A stretch of DNA of 64,000 nt, taken from positions 124,001 through 188,000 of the forward strand of contig JACPAV010000002.1 in assembly GCA_016180645.1 (NCBI GenBank), given 5' to 3'. This DNA comes from Nitrospirota bacterium. GTDB taxonomy: Bacteria; JACPQY01. Positions 42,130-51,688 of the stretch are shown one piece after another. The stretch's first letter is position 1; each line of letters begins with the position of its first letter. The position numbers and the translations under genes were made by a program. Under the pieces are notes generated by a model. The model was not told the origin of the DNA. It was given only the letters and a program-made list of their open reading frames with translations, and did no database searches.

Positions 42130-43209
42130 CTAGAGGGCCATGGCCGAGGCGCCCTGGACCTCTCTCTGCACTCTTTCATAATCGTCCGGTTGCCCGACAT
42201 CGGACCAGTATTCATGGATCGGGAAACTCACGACCCTTTTCCGCGCGTTCAAGAGATCGTTGATGACGTCGGTCATGTCCAGGGATTCGCCGACCGGAAT
42301 CCGTTGCAGCACCGAGGGCTCCAAGAGATAGATGCCCGCGTTGATAAAGAACGTCAGGCAAGGTTTCTCCTTCAAGTCCGTTACGCGATGCCCCTCACAT
42401 TCCACCACCCCGTAGGGAACCGCCACGCGGTGTGATCGCACGGCTACGGTCAAGTCGGCCCCGTGCTCTCGATGGAAACTGAGCATGGCCCGGTAGTTCA
42501 CGTGAGAGAGAACGTCGCCGTTGATGACGAGCAGCGTTTCGTCCGTGCGATCCATGATCGCCAAGCCCCCCGCGGTACCCAGCGGGCGATCCTCCACGAC
42601 ATAGCCGATCTCGATGCCGAAATCCCGTCCATCCCCGAGATGCTCGGTGATCTTTTCGGACCGGTAGTGGGTGGTGATATGGACCCTCTTGATCCCCGCG
42701 TCTCGAAGTTGGCCGACGATCCGTTCGATCAACGGCCGATCTCCCACCGGCAACATCGGCTTGGGCAACTCCTCCGTGAGCGGCCGCAATCTCCGCCCTT
42801 CTCCTCCCGCCACGACGACGGCCCTTACCGAACAGATCTCATCGGGCAAGAATTCTTTCTGCGACACCAAGCCCGCCACACGCCCTTCGGAATCAAGGAT
42901 GGGGAGATGGAACATCCGGTGCTTCTGGAAAAGCGCGATGCACCTCTCGGCCGTGGCACCCTCGCGGGCCGTCACGGGTCTTTCGAAACGCGTTCCTTTC
43001 TTGGCTCGGAGAAGGTTTTCGACCGGCGCATCGAGGTTGGTATCCGCAAGAATGGCCCTCCGGACGTCCCCGTCCGTGATCGTCCCGACCAGCCTTCGGC
43101 CCTCATCGACCACCAAGACGATGCTCAGGCCGTTGGCCGTCATCCGAGCCATGGCCTCTCGGACCGTGCTTCGTCCGTCGATACAGAAACGCTCCTGGTC
43201 TGTACGCAT
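42130..43209 (-). CDS. ptmE: CBS-domain nucleotidyltransferase, PtmE-like
   Basis: The 359-residue fusion has two CBS repeats (1-120: IVLVVDEGRRLVGTITDGDVRRAI; FHLPILDSEGRVAGLVSQKEFL) and a sugar-phosphate nucleotidyltransferase domain (VVVAGGEGRRLRPLTEELPKPMLPV, INGDVLSHV). This is the architecture of PtmE, which makes GDP-GlcNAc for legionaminic acid synthesis in Campylobacter. Its position beside legC, legB, legG and legF fits that role. The CBS pair may sense adenylates. ATG 43209 with AAGGAAG upstream. Mannose- or glucose-1-phosphate as substrate remains possible. Confidence 0.8.
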   Translation of the reverse strand: MRTDQERFCIDGRSTVREAMARMTANGLSIVLVVDEGRRLVGTITDGDVRRAILADTNLDAPVENLLRAKKGTRFERPVTAREGATAERCIALFQKHRMFHLPILDSEGRVAGLVSQKEFLPDEICSVRAVVVAGGEGRRLRPLTEELPKPMLPVGDRPLIERIVGQLRDAGIKRVHITTHYRSEKITEHLGDGRDFGIEIGYVVEDRPLGTAGGLAIMDRTDETLLVINGDVLSHVNYRAMLSFHREHGADLTVAVRSHRVAVPYGVVECEGHRVTDLKEKPCLTFFINAGIYLLEPSVLQRIPVGESLDMTDVINDLLNARKRVVSFPIHEYWSDVGQPDDYERVQREVQGASAMAL

Positions 43210-43351
43210 CCTTGCTTCCTTTCAAGGGGTTGGCCGGACAGTCTCCGGCCTTCCGCCTAGTTTGCGGCGCCGGCCGCCGCCGGGCCTTCAGGATTCCGGC
43301 CATCCGGGCGCCGGAGGAGCCCGCCAAGCGCCGGTGGGCCTTCCACCCTTT

Positions 43352-44455
43352 TCAGGCTTCCCCCCTGCGGCCGAATCCCGCGGGTTTGCCGGCTAAGCGG
43401 GCGAAGTCGGCCAATTCGGACCATCGAATCGATGGACCGAAGAGGATTCCGCCCCCGGTGCAGTTGTAGGTCTCGCAATCGGCCTGCCCCGCCATTTCGA
43501 GGAAAACGTCCCGATACCAGAGGTAAGCGGGGTCTGTGTAGAATTCCTTGTCTACATGCGGATTGTGAATGCGCACGTACATCTCATCCAGGCGATTGCG
43601 CCCGACCAGATCGACGATTTCATGAAAGTACTGAGTACGCTCGTAGGGCATGTCGGCGTAGTAGCCGAGATCCATGCCGATCAAACCGATCCTTTTCTTT
43701 CGCAGCACGGCATGAGCGATCACCCAACACGCGGCGCCTACGTTTCCGCCGGCGTTGATGCAGGGGAGACCATTCAAATGGTGGAGCCTCCGGGTCAGGC
43801 TTTCTTCGGCCTCGTAGTCATCCAGCATCGGGTTCCACCAGTAAAGATTCATCCCAGCCCCCAGGGCGCGCGCGACCACGGCGCACGAAGAACCCGTGGA
43901 GACGGCGAGCTTGATCCTTGGCCCTGCGCGATCCACCATTTCGGTGAGCTCCCGATTGAATCGGATCTGGTCTTCCCGGAACTTGGGGTCCATGTCCTGT
44001 CTCGAATAGTAATCATCCCGCCAGACGGCTTCCTCGGTGAGATGGGGATCGCCGAACCATCGGACCACCCGTTCGGGATGCGAATCGAGCGTGACCACCA
44101 GATCGGGGGCAATTCCGCTTCTCAGGCACCAAGCCAGGGAAGACTCCGCGGCTATGATGACGCCCTCGAACCCCGATTCCCGAATCAACCTTGCCGTGTC
44201 AAACCGATGGATGGAGGGACCGGCCGCGATGACCAATGCATCTTCCCCCTGCGCCATGCGAGTCTTTGCCAAATCTTCCACACTGCGGCCTGAAGCGATC
44301 GCATCCGTGTTCGACTTCGCATTGGCCAGACAGACATCGCCGACCTTTTCCAGCGTGAGGGAATCGAGCTGTCCGGCGATCCGGCGACCCAGGTCCCCAG
44401 GCCCCGGTGCTTTCGCCCTGGACGCCTCTCCCATCTCGATCCCCGTTCGAATCAT
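43352..44455 (-). CDS. MptE-like/DUF115 family protein
   Basis: The 367-residue protein has the DUF115 pattern ALVIAAGPSIHRFD, ESGFEGVIIAAESSLAWCLRSGIAPDLVVTLDSHPE and GGNVGAACWVIAHAVLRKKRIGLIGMDLGYY. These proteins are related to 6-hydroxymethylpterin diphosphokinase and to the Maf (motility-associated factor) proteins that transfer nonulosonic acids to flagellin in Campylobacter and Helicobacter. Its site between ptmE and legC suggests it may be the nonulosonic-acid transferase. ATG follows the legC stop directly. Confidence 0.78.
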   Translation of the reverse strand: MIRTGIEMGEASRAKAPGPGDLGRRIAGQLDSLTLEKVGDVCLANAKSNTDAIASGRSVEDLAKTRMAQGEDALVIAAGPSIHRFDTARLIRESGFEGVIIAAESSLAWCLRSGIAPDLVVTLDSHPERVVRWFGDPHLTEEAVWRDDYYSRQDMDPKFREDQIRFNRELTEMVDRAGPRIKLAVSTGSSCAVVARALGAGMNLYWWNPMLDDYEAEESLTRRLHHLNGLPCINAGGNVGAACWVIAHAVLRKKRIGLIGMDLGYYADMPYERTQYFHEIVDLVGRNRLDEMYVRIHNPHVDKEFYTDPAYLWYRDVFLEMAGQADCETYNCTGGGILFGPSIRWSELADFARLAGKPAGFGRRGEA

Positions 44456-45745
44456 CTATCGACTTCCGGCTGAGGAACCGGTGGAGTGTGAAACCGGGAG
44501 CCCGGGCCCAACCCTGGCTTGCCCGCGCTGAGTCGACCCCCCTGAGATTCCGCGACCAGCCATGCGACCCAGAACGCGGCGGAAAATCCTACCGCATTCG
44601 CGAACTTCCTCCGGCTCCAACCCCACGCCGGAAGGAAGACTGATCCCTCTTCGGTGCAGGTCCACCGAGTGCTCAATCTCGAGGGTCTGGCAATTCCTGT
44701 ACGGAGGGAGGTTGTGAATCGGATGCCACAACGGCCTTGCCTCCACACCCCACCGGTCCAGTTCCCGGACGATTCGTCGCCGGGCCGGCAGCCCTCCGTG
44801 GTTGACGAGAAGGGTGAACAGCCAGTACGTGGCCCGGGTCCGAGCGGGAGTGGGCATGAGCGCGATCCCCTCCAGACCCCCAAGCACTTCCCGGTAGGCT
44901 TGGGCCACGACGGATTTCCTCGCCACAAACTCCTCCAGGGATTCCACCTGGGCCAAGCCCACGGCAGCGTGGAGGTTCGTCATCCGGTAGTTGTACCCGA
45001 CCTCGTTGTGGACGTACTCCAAGGGGTCGTCCTTCGCCTGTGTGGTCAGGTACCGGACACGGTCGGCCAGAGCCTTGGAGCGGGTCAGCACCATCCCCCC
45101 GCCTCCCGCCGTCACCACCTTGTTCCCATTGAAACTCAGAACACCGGCGTCGCCGAAAGTTCCCGCCTGCCTCCCCTCGTAGAGGACTCCCATGGCTTCG
45201 GCTGCGTCCTCTACCACCCGGAGTCCGTAGTCGCCGGCGAGTTCCATGATGCGATCCATCTCGCAGGCCAGTCCCAGAATATGCACGGGAAGGATCGCTT
45301 GGATCCGACGGCCGGTTGTGCGGTTGAAGCAGACGCCCGCCCGTCTCTCGCACTGCCGGGCCAGGAACCGCTCCAGCTTCCGAACGTCCATCTGCCACGT
45401 TTCCGGGTCCGCGTCGACGAAGATCGGATCGGCCCCGCAGTATCGAACGGCGTTGGCCGGCGCCACAAAGGTCAAGTCCGATACAAACACCTCATCCTCG
45501 GGCTCGACGCCCACGGCGAGGAGCGCGACGTGGAGGGCGGCCGTGCCGTTCATCACCGCGACGGCATAAGGAACATTCACCACCTCGGCGGTCCGGCGTT
45601 CGAACCGTTCGACAAAGGGCCCGGCGGTGGAGATCCAACCTGAATCCAGGCATTCTTTGACGTACCTCGCTTCGTTCCCCGCCCAGTAGGGCTCGCTCAA
45701 CGGAAACACGCGGCGGGACGCGCGACGGCGGCGCTCAGATCGCAT
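44456..45745 (-). CDS. legC: LegC-type UDP/GDP-4-keto-sugar aminotransferase
   Basis: The 429-residue DegT-type PLP enzyme starts FPLSEPYWAGNEARYVKECLDSGWISTAGPF, shows NGTAALHVALLAVGV, DLTFVAPANAVRYCGA and VEDAAEAMG, and has the PLP lysine in SFNGNKVVTAGGGG (Lys209). The pattern matches LegC, which aminates the 4-keto product of LegB. ATG 45745 overlaps the legB end by 11 bases; an earlier start would overlap far more. An extra 15-residue tail after GRMAGRG is present. Confidence 0.88.
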   Translation of the reverse strand: MRSERRRRASRRVFPLSEPYWAGNEARYVKECLDSGWISTAGPFVERFERRTAEVVNVPYAVAVMNGTAALHVALLAVGVEPEDEVFVSDLTFVAPANAVRYCGADPIFVDADPETWQMDVRKLERFLARQCERRAGVCFNRTTGRRIQAILPVHILGLACEMDRIMELAGDYGLRVVEDAAEAMGVLYEGRQAGTFGDAGVLSFNGNKVVTAGGGGMVLTRSKALADRVRYLTTQAKDDPLEYVHNEVGYNYRMTNLHAAVGLAQVESLEEFVARKSVVAQAYREVLGGLEGIALMPTPARTRATYWLFTLLVNHGGLPARRRIVRELDRWGVEARPLWHPIHNLPPYRNCQTLEIEHSVDLHRRGISLPSGVGLEPEEVRECGRIFRRVLGRMAGRGISGGSTQRGQARVGPGLPVSHSTGSSAGSR

Positions 45746-46733
45746 ACGTGCCGATTCGATAGCGTGCCATGTTTCTCTCGACCCATTCAATGGTGCAAGC
45801 CAGTCCCGCTTCGAAGGAGAACCGCGGCTCCCAGCCCAGGAGCGACTTTGCTTTCCCGTTCTCGGCGCATAACTGCGCCACCTCGCTGGCCGTCGGTCGA
45901 ACCCGTGCGTTCTCAGAGTTGATCGGAACATCCTTTTTCAAGATTTTCAGGACGGACCCGGCCACTTCCCCAATCGAAATGTCCCGGCCCGAACCGATGT
46001 TGATCACCTCTCCTACCGCCGGGTTGGAATCCGCCATCCGGATGAACCCCTCCACCGTATCCGCAACAAAATTGAAATCGCGCCTCGGGGTGAGACTGCC
46101 GAGACGGATCTCCTTCGCCGCCAACGCCTGAGTGACAATCGTCGGGATGACGGCACGCGCGGACTGGCGCGGTCCGAAGGTATTGAAAGGCCTGATCGTA
46201 GCTACGGGGAGACCGAACGACCGATGAAACGCCTCGGCCAATTTGTCGGCCGCAATCTTGCTGGCCGAGTACGGCGACCAGCCTTGGAGGGGGTGCTCCT
46301 CATCGATCGGACAGTATCGGGCCGTTCCGTAGACCTCGCTGGTGGACGTGTGGACGACGCGCCCCACACCCGAGTCCAGAGCCGTCTGAAAAACGTTCAA
46401 ACTCCCTTCGACGTTGGTATGCAAATAGGAGGCCGGCGCGCGATAAGAGTACGGAATGGCGATGAGAGCGCCCAGATGAAACAGGACATCGACGCCTTTC
46501 ATGGCCGGACGCAGGCTGTCGCGATCGCGAAGATCACCCGGGAATACTTCGACATCGTCCTTTACATCGGACTCGTCCAGACAGCCCCACGAGTTGGCCG
46601 AGTTGTAGCGGATAAAGGCCCGAGTCCGGGCGCCGAGCTCCACCAATCGCTCCACGAGATGGCTCCCGATGAACCCCCCGGCACCCGTGACCAACACCTT
46701 CCGATTCGTCCAATTCGCTGAGCGGACGCTCAT
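45735..46733 (-). CDS. legB: LegB-type GDP-GlcNAc 4,6-dehydratase
   Basis: The 332-residue extended SDR shows [43 protein letters not shown] and HLGALIAIPYSYRAP. Catalytic Y-S-A-S-K is in GWSPYSASKIAADKLAE, and RPFNTFGPRQSARAVIPT follows. FIRYNSANSWG and ALIAIPYSY are typical of LegB in the legionaminic pathway, which acts on GDP-GlcNAc made by PtmE. ATG overlaps the stop of the methyltransferase (ATGA), and its own end overlaps legC. Confidence 0.88.
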   Translation of the reverse strand: MSVRSANWTNRKVLVTGAGGFIGSHLVERLVELGARTRAFIRYNSANSWGCLDESDVKDDVEVFPGDLRDRDSLRPAMKGVDVLFHLGALIAIPYSYRAPASYLHTNVEGSLNVFQTALDSGVGRVVHTSTSEVYGTARYCPIDEEHPLQGWSPYSASKIAADKLAEAFHRSFGLPVATIRPFNTFGPRQSARAVIPTIVTQALAAKEIRLGSLTPRRDFNFVADTVEGFIRMADSNPAVGEVINIGSGRDISIGEVAGSVLKILKKDVPINSENARVRPTASEVAQLCAENGKAKSLLGWEPRFSFEAGLACTIEWVERNMARYRIGTYAI

Positions 46734-47611
46734 GCGATTCGTTTTCTGAAGCAGAAAGCCTTGATGGGTGCGTAGTCCCCCACGGGGGCAGCGAGTGAGG
46801 ATGTCAAGAAACGCACAAAATGGCTGTTGCGGTCAAAGCGGGCCTCCGGGCCAAGGGCCAGGGGGTGCAGGACGCGCGCGATGTAATAGTGGTTGGACAG
46901 AAAATTACTCGGCAGAAAATCCGCGGGCAAAGACGGGTCCAGCCCGGGGCCCGTCAGCGGTTCCAAAGAGTGTTCCCACCGGTAGAAATCCACGGGCAGA
47001 TACCGGTTGTGATGCGGCGGCAGAATAGGCGGCAACCCGAATTCCGAACGGGCCTCGTTCAGATGGACCAAGGCATCCTCGAAGGCTTCGATCCCCAGCA
47101 TGAAGCCACCGGGTTTCAGGGTCCGGGCCAAGCCCTGCAGGGCCTGCCGCTGCTCGGCAGGATCCAGGACGTTGATCAGGACTCGCTGGCCCAGCACAAA
47201 GTCGAACCTACCCTCGCACCCGCTCAAACGCCGCACATCTCCAGCTTCAATGGACACGCGCGAAGAATTTCCGAACCGCGCCCGGGCCACTTCCATCATT
47301 TCCGGCGTGTATTCCAAGCCGACGAACCGGAGTCCGGGGAACTCTTCCGACAGAACGTGCAAGGTCAACCCATTCCCGCATCCCATGTCGCACAGGACCA
47401 GATTCTCTTCTTTCCGGCCGTCGCGGATCAAGCGTGCCAGGACCAATCCGACGAACCGGCAAATCAGCCGCGTTTCCCGTTCGCGCACGGTCGCATCCAT
47501 CATGGTTGAAGTCGGCGCCAATCCATGCTCCTTGGCCTGACGGGCGTAGTGCTCCAAAATGAGCCCGTCTGGATCCTCAGACGTTGGAGAACATCCGGAC
47601 GTGGCTACCAT
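46730..47611 (-). CDS. Class I SAM-dependent methyltransferase
   Basis: The 293-residue protein has motif I VLCDMGCGNGLTLHVL, EYTPEMMEVARARFG and the post-II region FDFVLGQRVLINVLD. The C-terminal part (PPHHNRYLPVDFYRWEHSLEP) may bind the acceptor. Its place between legG and legB suggests methylation of the nonulosonic acid or a neighbouring sugar. ATG 47611 is chosen because the upstream in-frame stretch overlaps legG and has no start signal. Confidence 0.8.
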   Translation of the reverse strand: MVATSGCSPTSEDPDGLILEHYARQAKEHGLAPTSTMMDATVRERETRLICRFVGLVLARLIRDGRKEENLVLCDMGCGNGLTLHVLSEEFPGLRFVGLEYTPEMMEVARARFGNSSRVSIEAGDVRRLSGCEGRFDFVLGQRVLINVLDPAEQRQALQGLARTLKPGGFMLGIEAFEDALVHLNEARSEFGLPPILPPHHNRYLPVDFYRWEHSLEPLTGPGLDPSLPADFLPSNFLSNHYYIARVLHPLALGPEARFDRNSHFVRFLTSSLAAPVGDYAPIKAFCFRKRIA

Positions 47612-47631
47612 GCGATTCGTTCGACCATGAC

Positions 47632-48804
47632 TTACCCCGCCACCCTTTCGAACGGCAGATCGCAAAACGTCTTGGTGATCAGGCGGGCGTCCATCGGCAG
47701 TTCTTTCAAGACGCGCACGATTCTCTCGGACGACCGACCATCGCCGAAGGGACTTGCGATCCCCTCGAGTCCCGCGCGAAAAGCAGGTGACATCGCCCTG
47801 CCAATTCCCTCCACAATCTGATCACGAGAATAACCGACGTCGATGACGTTTCTCGCCCGCGTCCTCCCTGTCTGACGAGAGCCGATGTTGACCACCGGAA
47901 GCGCGAACGAGGGCGCTTCGATGATACCGCTCGATGAATTTCCAACCATCGCGCCGGCCGTCGCCATCATACTAAAGTAGGCGTGGTACCCCAGGTTGTC
48001 GACAAAGCAGGCTTGGGGGTGCGCAGCCACGAAGGGCCTGATCCTCTCACGGATGACGCGCCCCCCGGCGTCCGCGTTGGGCATCGTAAACACGAGCGGC
48101 CGATCGATCTCCTTCAAGGCCTGCAACAACTCCCCGACCTGCCACTCGGTCTGCTCACTCTCCAGTGTGACCGGATGGTACGTCACCAACAGGGGCGGCC
48201 TCTCCAATCGCATGGACAACCGGCTCTCCAGTTCCTCGCGAGTGAGCGGCCGGAAGGAGGCGAGATTGTCCAGGCTCAGCGCGCCGGACACCATGACACG
48301 CCAAGGTTCTTCCCCCATCTGGACCAGGCGCCTTCGATAATCTTCCGTGGCGACAAAGTGCAGGTGGCTCAATTTCGTGATGGAGTGGCGGAAGGCGTCG
48401 TCCAGGGCCCCCTGCGTGATTTCACCTCCGTGGATGTGGGCCACCGGAATCTTGAAAGGGGCAGCCGCTATAACCGACGCATGGATCTCAAATCGATCTC
48501 CCAACACCACCAGAAAATCGGGCCGGGCATGGGAGAAAGCTTGAGCCATTCCCAGGATTCCAAGCCCCATCGACTTGGCCATGCCCTCAGGGGTATCGGA
48601 CGAGAGGAGCATCTCGATCCGTTCCGCAATCGGTATCCCATCCGCCTCGATTTCCTTCACGGTCAGTCCAAACTCCGGAGAAAGGTGCGCAGAGGCAACC
48701 ATCAAGCGCAAACTCAGGTCGGGGTCCCCCTCAATTCGATGCAGCAGAGGCCGATAGATCGTGTAGTCGGATCGGCCGACCGTTACGACTCCGATCGTCC
48801 TCAC
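47632..48804 (-). CDS. legG: Hydrolysing UDP/GDP-sugar 2-epimerase, LegG/NeuC type
   Basis: The 390-residue enzyme begins RTIGVVTVGRSDYTIYRPLL, the NeuC/LegG opening, and has VVLGDRFEIHASVIAA, HIHGGEITQGALDDAFRHSITKLS, HPVTLE and GNSSSGIIEAPSF. These enzymes release the 2-epimerised free sugar that the NeuB-type synthase condenses with PEP. GTG 48804 is chosen because the conserved fold starts there and it lies beyond the preceding SDR stop. Confidence 0.9.
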   Translation of the reverse strand: MRTIGVVTVGRSDYTIYRPLLHRIEGDPDLSLRLMVASAHLSPEFGLTVKEIEADGIPIAERIEMLLSSDTPEGMAKSMGLGILGMAQAFSHARPDFLVVLGDRFEIHASVIAAAPFKIPVAHIHGGEITQGALDDAFRHSITKLSHLHFVATEDYRRRLVQMGEEPWRVMVSGALSLDNLASFRPLTREELESRLSMRLERPPLLVTYHPVTLESEQTEWQVGELLQALKEIDRPLVFTMPNADAGGRVIRERIRPFVAAHPQACFVDNLGYHAYFSMMATAGAMVGNSSSGIIEAPSFALPVVNIGSRQTGRTRARNVIDVGYSRDQIVEGIGRAMSPAFRAGLEGIASPFGDGRSSERIVRVLKELPMDARLITKTFCDLPFERVAG

Positions 48805-48853
48805 GCCGGCCCGCCCCCGGCCCACGCCACCGCCCCCGAGGGTCGGAATGAGG

Positions 48854-49657
48854 TCACCACGTGGTCCAGCCTCCGTCCACAACCAAGTTGTGGCCCGTTA
48901 CATACCCGGACAGATCGCTGGCCAAGAAGGCCAAGGCGCCTTTTATGTCTTCGTCCGTCGCCATTCGCGCCAAAGGAGTACGGTCGACATAGCGCCGCTT
49001 GAACTTTCCCAAGCCCTCCCGCTCCAGTCCCCCCGGACTGATGGCATTGACCCGGATTCGCGGCGCCAGAACGGTTGCGAGATACCGAGTCAGTTGGAGG
49101 AGTCCCCCTTTGGATGCCCCGTACGCCGCGGGGTTGGCGAGCGACGTACTCCGGTACAGCCGTGGATCGGGGCCGACCAGACCATACGTTGAGGCAAGGA
49201 AAATCACGGAGGCATGGCCCGACCGCGCCAAGGCCTCTTTTGCCTCCTGGACCATGACGAATGGAGCGGTCATGTTGACCCGCATGGCCGCGTCCCAGGC
49301 GCTCACGGTCTGATTTCTGAACGGAACCGCCCAGCCCTTGGATCGGGTCGTGCCCACCCAGGCCGCGCAGTGGACAACGATGTCCAGCCCGCCGAGTCGG
49401 CGGACCGCGGATCTGACCGCGCCTCTCGTTGCCTTTTCGTTGCTCAGGTCGCAGACCAGGGGAACCACGGTGCGGCCCTTTGAAGAGGGTAATTCTTCAA
49501 GAAGTTTCAGAGTGCCCGCTTTGTTCGCGTCCAACACGCCCAGACTGGCCCCCATCTCCAGCAAGGTTCCACAGACGACCCGTCCGATCCTCCCGGCCCC
49601 ACCCGTGACCAGCGCGATCCGTCCACGAAGGTCCGCTAGTTGCCCGATTGTGCGCAT
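48854..49657 (-). CDS. Short-chain dehydrogenase, possibly PtmA-like
   Basis: The 267-residue classical SDR has ALVTGGAGRIGRVVCGTLLEMGA, HCAAWVG, the serine in FLASTYGLVGPD and catalytic Y-G-A-S-K (AAYGASKGGLLQLT). The C-terminus GYVTGHNLVVDGGWTTW is standard. In Campylobacter an SDR (PtmA) sits in the same pathway neighbourhood and helps provide the amino sugar. The similarity here is by context and size, so the PtmA role is an inference. Confidence 0.78.
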   Translation of the reverse strand: MRTIGQLADLRGRIALVTGGAGRIGRVVCGTLLEMGASLGVLDANKAGTLKLLEELPSSKGRTVVPLVCDLSNEKATRGAVRSAVRRLGGLDIVVHCAAWVGTTRSKGWAVPFRNQTVSAWDAAMRVNMTAPFVMVQEAKEALARSGHASVIFLASTYGLVGPDPRLYRSTSLANPAAYGASKGGLLQLTRYLATVLAPRIRVNAISPGGLEREGLGKFKRRYVDRTPLARMATDEDIKGALAFLASDLSGYVTGHNLVVDGGWTTW

Positions 49658-49757
49658 GCGGCAGGCGCCTTTTTCAGCCGGGAAAGCCGCGCCGAACCGC
49701 TCCTCCCGACCGAGGCGAGGGTGATCGGCGGACCATCAGATCTGCCCTGCCGAGGGA

Positions 49758-50885
49758 TCAACGGTGTTTCGCGCTTAGTCGGCCAAATCCTTCAGACGCC
49801 TTCTTGTGATTGGGTTCTACTTTGAGGCAGTGCTCGAAGAATTCCCTTGCTCCTTCAGGATCCGACTGAGAAAGCCGTATGCATCCCATGTGATACCAGG
49901 CGCCGGACACGAGTTGGCGGAGCGGTGCGGCGGCAACGATGGCCCGGAACAGTTCTTCGCTCTCTTGGAGCCTGCCCAACTGTTCCCAGTAAGACGCAAT
50001 CTTGTAGATGGGAGTCCAATCTTCAGGTAGCTTCTGCCGTGAAGAGATCACGGACGCAAGATGCATGGCGGAATCCAGTCGGTCGCGAAAGGCCCCCGAT
50101 GCATGCTCTCCTGGGAACGCCACGAACAGAGCCCTGTGAGGCCTTGCGGTTTCGTAGAAGTGATCGGCCCGAGGATGGACCTCCAGTACGACCGAAAAAC
50201 CGGCGGCGTAGGCCATCATGGCCACGGCTTCCCTGGAAGGAACGATCGTCACGCCAGCGACGTGGGTAAGCCGGGAATGGGTGTCGGGTTCATAGCGGAC
50301 CATCATGGGAGCCAACTGCTTCGCCGCAAGCGGGGCGTATCCGAATGATTTCTCGACGGTGGCGACGCCGCCGTCGAAAGCCTGGGTCTCGATGACGCAT
50401 ACTTTTCGGGTGACCGAGCGGATGTTGCGGAGCGCTCCAACGGGATTGTCCAGATGGTAGATCAAGCCCAGGCACAGGGTGATGTCGAACTCGCCTACCG
50501 AGGCCGGCGAAATATCGAACACGTCCATCTGTTTGAAATCGATGCCGGAAAGTTGCTGATCGGCCGCCAGCGATCGCGCAAATTCGAGGCCTTCGATGCG
50601 AGCATCTGTCCCCAGCACGTTCTGGGCCCCGCGCCTGCGGGCCGCAAGGGAGAAATGGCCGGCATGGCACGCCACGTCAAGGACCGTCATCCTCTCAAGG
50701 GATCCCCCACAGATCGTGGTGAGGAGCTCGAAGGCGACGTCCTCGATATAGAGCAGGCGGGCCCCGTCTTCCGCGGCGCGAGGCACGACCATGGTGCCGT
50801 CACGCTTGCGATGAACGATGTGATAATCGCTTTCAACCGTTTGACCGACAGGGGCGTCGGCTAAGTCCAGGTAGGGTAGTCTCAT
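49758..50885 (-). CDS. SAM-dependent methyltransferase with C-terminal TPR
   Basis: The 375-residue product has a SAM motif VLDVACHAGHFSLAARRRGAQ, FDITLCLGLIYHLDNPVGALRN, and two or three TPR-like repeats at the end (IASYWEQLGRLQESEELFRAIVAA; MGCIRLSQSDPEGAREFFEHCL). This mixed design is common for glycan methyltransferases that bind a partner or a long acceptor. It overlaps legF by four bases (ATGA). Substrate unknown. Confidence 0.78.
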   Translation of the reverse strand: MRLPYLDLADAPVGQTVESDYHIVHRKRDGTMVVPRAAEDGARLLYIEDVAFELLTTICGGSLERMTVLDVACHAGHFSLAARRRGAQNVLGTDARIEGLEFARSLAADQQLSGIDFKQMDVFDISPASVGEFDITLCLGLIYHLDNPVGALRNIRSVTRKVCVIETQAFDGGVATVEKSFGYAPLAAKQLAPMMVRYEPDTHSRLTHVAGVTIVPSREAVAMMAYAAGFSVVLEVHPRADHFYETARPHRALFVAFPGEHASGAFRDRLDSAMHLASVISSRQKLPEDWTPIYKIASYWEQLGRLQESEELFRAIVAAAPLRQLVSGAWYHMGCIRLSQSDPEGAREFFEHCLKVEPNHKKASEGFGRLSAKHR

Positions 50886-51688
50886 CTGATTGCAACCTCC
50901 TTCGTGGGATCGGCGGCGTCGACGCGCCCAGGCACTCTCAGAGTCGCGCGCGGGACCCTTCTCATCCAGGGAAACGAAATCAGGCCTCCCTTCACAAGAG
51001 CCTCGGCCCTCTCGAATTCAGGAAGGGAGTCGATCGACATTGCCCTCTGCTCAGGCGTTTCATAGAGAAGCGTATTCCGGCTGCTCCGCCAGGAGTCCGT
51101 CTGCCGCCGAACGAATCCCGCCCGCCACAAGTAGAGCGACCCGTTGATCCGGTATACCGGCGGGACGTCCTGACGACGCGTGTAACGGGCCGCATCGCCA
51201 AAAAGGTTCGCGAGGCGCCCCTTCCTCTCCACCACGCACACCCAGATCGGGTTGAAGTCGGGCTTGGACACGGCAAGGATTCCGTCCGCGTCAGGAGCGG
51301 CCTTGAGCTTGGTCAAGGCGCCGGACACGTCTTCAGGAAGCCGGCCTGGGGATGTGGGATCCAGGAGAAGCACAAACTCGTACGGGGAGCCTTCCTGCCC
51401 CTCGACCGTCGCCAAGGCATGGTGGACCACTTCCCACATGGGAGTATCGTCTTGGGCCAAGGCGGCCGGACGGATGAAGGGCACATCGGCGCCGAATTGC
51501 CGGGCCACCTCGGCGATGGCAGGCGAGTCGGTCGAAACGACCAGCCGCTCGACCTCGGGACAAGACCGGCCGAAGAGCACGGAATGGCCGATGAGCGGCA
51601 CCCCGGCGAGGGGCCTTATGTTTTTCCCCGGCAACCCTTTGGATCCCCCGCGCGCGGGGATAAGGGCGAGAAGTCTGCCCGGGCTCAC
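50882..51688 (-). CDS. legF: CMP-nonulosonic acid synthetase, LegF/NeuA type
   Basis: The 268-residue cytidylyltransferase has LLALIPARGGSKGLPGKNIRPLAGVPLI, STDSPAIAEVARQFGADVPF and LLLDPTSPGRLPEDV, and the late motif NGSLYLWR. It activates the NulO as CMP ester for transfer. The start is GTG 51688, overlapping the upstream stop as GTGA. The C-terminal 35 residues (WMRRVPRATLRVPGRVD) are basic and atypical. With legB/C/G and a NeuB-type gene in the window, legionaminic-type acid is the best guess. Confidence 0.88.
   Translation of the reverse strand: MSPGRLLALIPARGGSKGLPGKNIRPLAGVPLIGHSVLFGRSCPEVERLVVSTDSPAIAEVARQFGADVPFIRPAALAQDDTPMWEVVHHALATVEGQEGSPYEFVLLLDPTSPGRLPEDVSGALTKLKAAPDADGILAVSKPDFNPIWVCVVERKGRLANLFGDAARYTRRQDVPPVYRINGSLYLWRAGFVRRQTDSWRSSRNTLLYETPEQRAMSIDSLPEFERAEALVKGGLISFPWMRRVPRATLRVPGRVDAADPTKEVAIR

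Noticed and set aside
43232-43250. Hairpin GGCCGGA-CAGTC-TCCGGCC as terminator
   Set aside because: It lacks a T-run on either strand and lies inside a run of same-strand genes.
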